Positions 60,773-64,000 of a DNA stretch of 64,000 bases are shown here, one piece after another. The DNA lies in contig NZ_LODW01000059.1 in assembly GCF_002914525.1 (NCBI RefSeq), positions 186,001-250,000 of the forward strand. Reading direction: 5' to 3'. Numbering within the stretch: position 1 is the stretch's first letter; every line of letters starts with the position of its first letter. A program made the position numbers and the translations under genes. The notes beneath the pieces are model-generated. The model saw only the letters and a program-made list of their open reading frames with translations. It did not search any database and had not been told where the DNA came from. Source of the DNA: Rhizobium hidalgonense. Lineage in GTDB: Bacteria > Pseudomonadota > Alphaproteobacteria > Rhizobiales > Rhizobiaceae.

Positions 60773-61662
60773 TGCTTATCGATGTAGCGCTGCATTTCGG
60801 AGCGCATGAAGGTGCCGCTCTGGTCCGCTTTGTCCTCCCAGGCAAAGACGCAGGCGGTCATGATGCCGTCGAAGCCGATCTCGGCGAGCGTGCCGAAGAA
60901 CGCGTCCCAGGGAACCTCGCCCTGACCGATATTGAGGTGCTGGTGCACCCGGGCGTTGGTACCGGGCGGATTGAGGATATATCTGAGGCCCGACGAAGCC
61001 TTGTGGTTGAAGGTGTCGCCGACATGGACATGCGCCAGCACGTCCTTCGCCTCGCGCAGCATCGCTTTGGTATCGTCGCCGAAATAGAAGGTGTGTGGGG
61101 CGCAATAGAGGAACTTGACGCTCTTCGAATTGACCGTGCGGATGATGTCGAGCGCCGGCTGCAGCGTTTCGCACCAGTCTTCCGGATGGGGCTCGACATT
61201 GAGCTGAATGCCCTCGCGCTCGAAGAGCGGCACCAGTTCCTCCATCGAGCGCCACCACGCATCTTCGCAGGCCTCGATCATCGAGCCGGTGTGGCAGCAG
61301 TAGCAGGATCCCTTGTCCGGGTGCGGGCCGCGGCCGAACTCGGAATTCATGGTGTCGACTTCCAACTCGACCGCGATTTCGATGGCGCGTTTCCAGTGCT
61401 TGACGGCGGCCTGGCGTTCGGTCTCGTCATTGGAGGCCCAACGATACATCGGCAGCAGCGAGGCAATGCCGACGTCCGCCTCTTTCAGGGCCCTCTTGAA
61501 ACTTCTGATCCGCTCGGGAAAGACACGCGGCGCCTTGAACCATTCGAGGAAATCGCCGCGTGGGGATAGTTCGATCCAGTCGTAGCCGAGTTCCTTGACC
61601 TTCCCAGGCAGTTCCTCAAGCGAAAGGTGCCGGTGCATGAACGGGTCGATTGCGATTTTCAT
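60757..61662 (-). CDS. Sugar phosphate isomerase/epimerase-like TIM barrel protein (xylose-isomerase-like), copy 2
   Basis: A 301-residue barrel protein beginning MKIAIDPFMHRHLSLEELPG. Metal-ligand candidates are the Glu of NVEPHPEDW (about 155-163), CAPHTFYFGDD (about 187-197) and HVHVGDTFNH (His, about 213-222). A Cys/His-rich insert KGSCYCCHTGSM (about 122-133) is unusual for the family. It is the first enzyme gene behind the importer genes in the minus-strand operon and overlaps the following oxidoreductase by 16 bp. Confidence 0.82.
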   Translation of the reverse strand: MKIAIDPFMHRHLSLEELPGKVKELGYDWIELSPRGDFLEWFKAPRVFPERIRSFKRALKEADVGIASLLPMYRWASNDETERQAAVKHWKRAIEIAVELEVDTMNSEFGRGPHPDKGSCYCCHTGSMIEACEDAWWRSMEELVPLFEREGIQLNVEPHPEDWCETLQPALDIIRTVNSKSVKFLYCAPHTFYFGDDTKAMLREAKDVLAHVHVGDTFNHKASSGLRYILNPPGTNARVHQHLNIGQGEVPWDAFFGTLAEIGFDGIMTACVFAWEDKADQSGTFMRSEMQRYIDKHWGAK

Positions 61663-61770
61663 TTTGACCTCCGGATTCCAGTCATGATTTTCCTTCCCCG
61701 GCGGCGGTCTATTCTGCCGCTGCCGGACGCTGTGTGTTTTGTGCTGTGTCGTTTGCAGTGCCGTCAGCGG

Positions 61771-62592
<822 letters not shown>

Positions 62593-62601
62593 GGGTGTCG
62601 C

Positions 62602-63600
62602 TCACTTGTTTTTCTTCGGCACGAAGCTCAAAGCCATCTGCCGGAACGTGTTGTTCATCAGAACGGCGGCCATGAGCATCACACCGATAATCAGGTTGGA
62701 CCAGTTGCGGTCGATGTTGGTGAAGTAGATGCCCTGGCTTACGACCGCGAAGGTCAGCGCGCCGAGAAAGATCCCGGCGACCGAACCGAAGCCGCCGGTG
62801 AGCAGCACGCCGCCCACCACGATCGAGACGACCGTATTGAAGATGTAGTTCATGCCCCCCGAGACCTGCGCGGAATTGAACAGGATGGCGCCGCACATTC
62901 CGACGAAGGAGGCGGCCGTGCTCGACAGAACGAAGAGGACGATCCTCAGCCGGTCGGTCGGAATGCCGGCATTGCGTGCGCTGACCTCGTCTCCACCCAT
63001 GGCGACGATCCAGTTGCCGTAGCGGGTCGCGTGCAGCACGAAACCAAAGACCACCGTCAGTGCCAGCCACCACAGGATGATCACCTGGAATTTGCCGTGG
63101 ATGAGGTCGCCGAACACCGTCTTGGCCCAGGCGGGGGCGTTGAGCGGAACCGAAGCGGCCCCGGTCAGGATGACGGATCCGGCCAGCACGAGCCCCTGCA
63201 CCGCCACCAGCGTGCCGAGGGTTATGATCAGCGAGGGCACGCTGGTGCGCACCGCCAGGAGACCGTTGACCAGCCCGACGAGGACGCCGATGGCGAGCAC
63301 GCCGAGCATGCCGATGACGATTGGCAACTCGTAATAGCCCGAGAGAATGGCGATCGTCATCGAGCCCGCCGGGATCATCGCGCCGATCGAGATATCGAGC
63401 TCGCCTGATATCATCAGAAGGCCGACAGGCAGGGCGACGATACCGAGATTGGCGGCGAAATTGACCCAGCTTGCCGCGCCGAAGAGCGTACCGAGGCTGA
63501 CGCCGCCAAAGGCGACATAGAAGACGATCACCGCGACGAAGCTCAACACGGCGCCGAATTCCGGGCGGCGTACGAAGTGTCCAATGGAAAAGCCGTTCAT
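62602..63600 (-). CDS. Sugar ABC transporter permease (RbsC family)
   Basis: A 332-residue membrane protein with about nine helices. It has GLLMISGELDISIGAMIPAGSM (about 59-80), the coupling piece DEVSARNAGIPTDRLRIVLF (about 213-232) and VVGGVLLTGGFGSVAGIFLGAL (about 265-286). The same motifs recur in the neighbouring partial permease, so the two are products of a gene duplication. It is 10 bp upstream of the ATPase in the transcript. Confidence 0.9.
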   Translation of the reverse strand: MNGFSIGHFVRRPEFGAVLSFVAVIVFYVAFGGVSLGTLFGAASWVNFAANLGIVALPVGLLMISGELDISIGAMIPAGSMTIAILSGYYELPIVIGMLGVLAIGVLVGLVNGLLAVRTSVPSLIITLGTLVAVQGLVLAGSVILTGAASVPLNAPAWAKTVFGDLIHGKFQVIILWWLALTVVFGFVLHATRYGNWIVAMGGDEVSARNAGIPTDRLRIVLFVLSSTAASFVGMCGAILFNSAQVSGGMNYIFNTVVSIVVGGVLLTGGFGSVAGIFLGALTFAVVSQGIYFTNIDRNWSNLIIGVMLMAAVLMNNTFRQMALSFVPKKNK

Positions 63601-63610
63601 CTCTTCGCCC

Positions 63611-64000
63611 TCACTTCTTCTTTTTCGCGGCGTAGGACATCGCCATCAGCCGGAACTTGTCGTTCATCATCACGGCGAGCAGCAGGAGCGCCCCGATGAT
63701 GACGCTGCCGAGATTCGGGTCTATGCCGGTGAAATAAATGCCCTGATTGACGATCGCGAAGGTGAGCGTGCCGAAGACGATGCCCACCACCGATCCGGCG
63801 CCGCCGGTCAGAAGCACACCGCCGATGACCACGCACATGATTGAATTGAAAATGAAGGATTGCCCGCCGAGCACCTGCGCGCTCTGGTAGACGAGCACTT
63901 GGCTGACGCCGACGAAGGCGGCGGAAAAGCCCGACAGCATATAGAGGGCGATGGTCAGTTTGTCGGTCGGAATACCGGCGTTGCGGGCCGAGACCTTGTC
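63611..64000 (-). CDS. Second sugar ABC transporter permease (partial, C-terminal half)
   Basis: The minus-strand frame runs from TGA at 63611 to the window edge without interruption. The visible 129 residues begin DKVSARNAGIPTDKLTIALY and end AMSYAAKKKK, closely parallel to the preceding permease (DEVSARNAGIPTDR and the lysine-rich end). Its N-terminal part, the binding protein and presumably a regulator lie beyond the right edge. Confidence 0.88.
   Translation of the reverse strand, partial: DKVSARNAGIPTDKLTIALYMLSGFSAAFVGVSQVLVYQSAQVLGGQSFIFNSIMCVVIGGVLLTGGAGSVVGIVFGTLTFAIVNQGIYFTGIDPNLGSVIIGALLLLAVMMNDKFRLMAMSYAAKKKK

Overview
The window is about 61-63% GC by eye, densely packed, and almost entirely made of transporter and catabolic genes with their regulators. 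No rRNA, tRNA, CRISPR array, insertion sequence or replication origin was found. Gene content points to a Rhizobiaceae soil or symbiotic bacterium (Rhizobium leguminosarum/etli group or close relatives). The strongest pointer is a monocarboxylate permease (MctP-type) next to a Cache histidine kinase and a LuxR-type response regulator, an arrangement known from R. leguminosarum. Many solute-binding-protein ABC systems, a CheR-tethered chemoreceptor and GntR/LacI-type sugar-acid control fit the same group. The absence of housekeeping genes suggests a chromid, a large plasmid or an accessory part of the chromosome; this is inference.

Left part (1-30.5 kb). The tail of an acyl-CoA dehydrogenase, an NDP-forming acyl-CoA synthetase and a CaiD-like crotonobetainyl-CoA hydratase precede a complete peptide/opine-type ABC importer (binding protein, two permeases, fused double ATPase). 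A helix-turn-helix regulator, a second paralogous binding protein with no permease of its own, a CocE/NonD hydrolase and an HSL-type esterase follow. Next comes an ECF sigma factor translationally coupled to a membrane-anchored von Willebrand A protein. From 16.8 to 27.2 kb lies a gluconate/idonate locus: gluconolactonase, LacI-family regulator, L-idonate 5-dehydrogenase, 2-hydroxyacid dehydrogenase, gluconate 5-dehydrogenase, gluconokinase, a 3-hydroxyisobutyrate-dehydrogenase-like enzyme and a sugar ABC importer. Copies of one palindrome centred on TTATCGATAA sit in front of each transcription unit, so this looks like one local regulon. A small alpha/beta-barrel protein, a decayed SsuD-like monooxygenase and a chemoreceptor end this part.

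Middle part (30.5-47.9 kb). The mctP/DUF3311 pair and mctSR are followed by an Lrp regulator divergent from a polar amino-acid ABC importer that ends in a homocysteine S-methyltransferase gene. Then come a MarR regulator divergent from a ClC chloride channel with CBS domains, a Phd/FitB-type toxin-antitoxin pair, an SsuABC-like importer behind an NtaA-type flavin monooxygenase, and an IclR regulator.

Right part (48-64 kb). Two catabolic islands converge at 56.22 kb. The first (+ strand) is a sugar-type ABC importer followed, with overlapping genes, by an amidohydrolase, a D-serine-dehydratase/D-threonine-aldolase-like PLP enzyme, a RidA protein and an aspartoacylase/DoeB-like deacylase. The second (- strand, entering from beyond the right edge) is a FrcABC-like importer followed by two xylose-isomerase-like TIM barrels, two Gfo/Idh/MocA oxidoreductases and an unrecognised 394-residue protein. 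Neither pathway can be named from the sequence alone; both are the best candidates for undescribed chemistry here.
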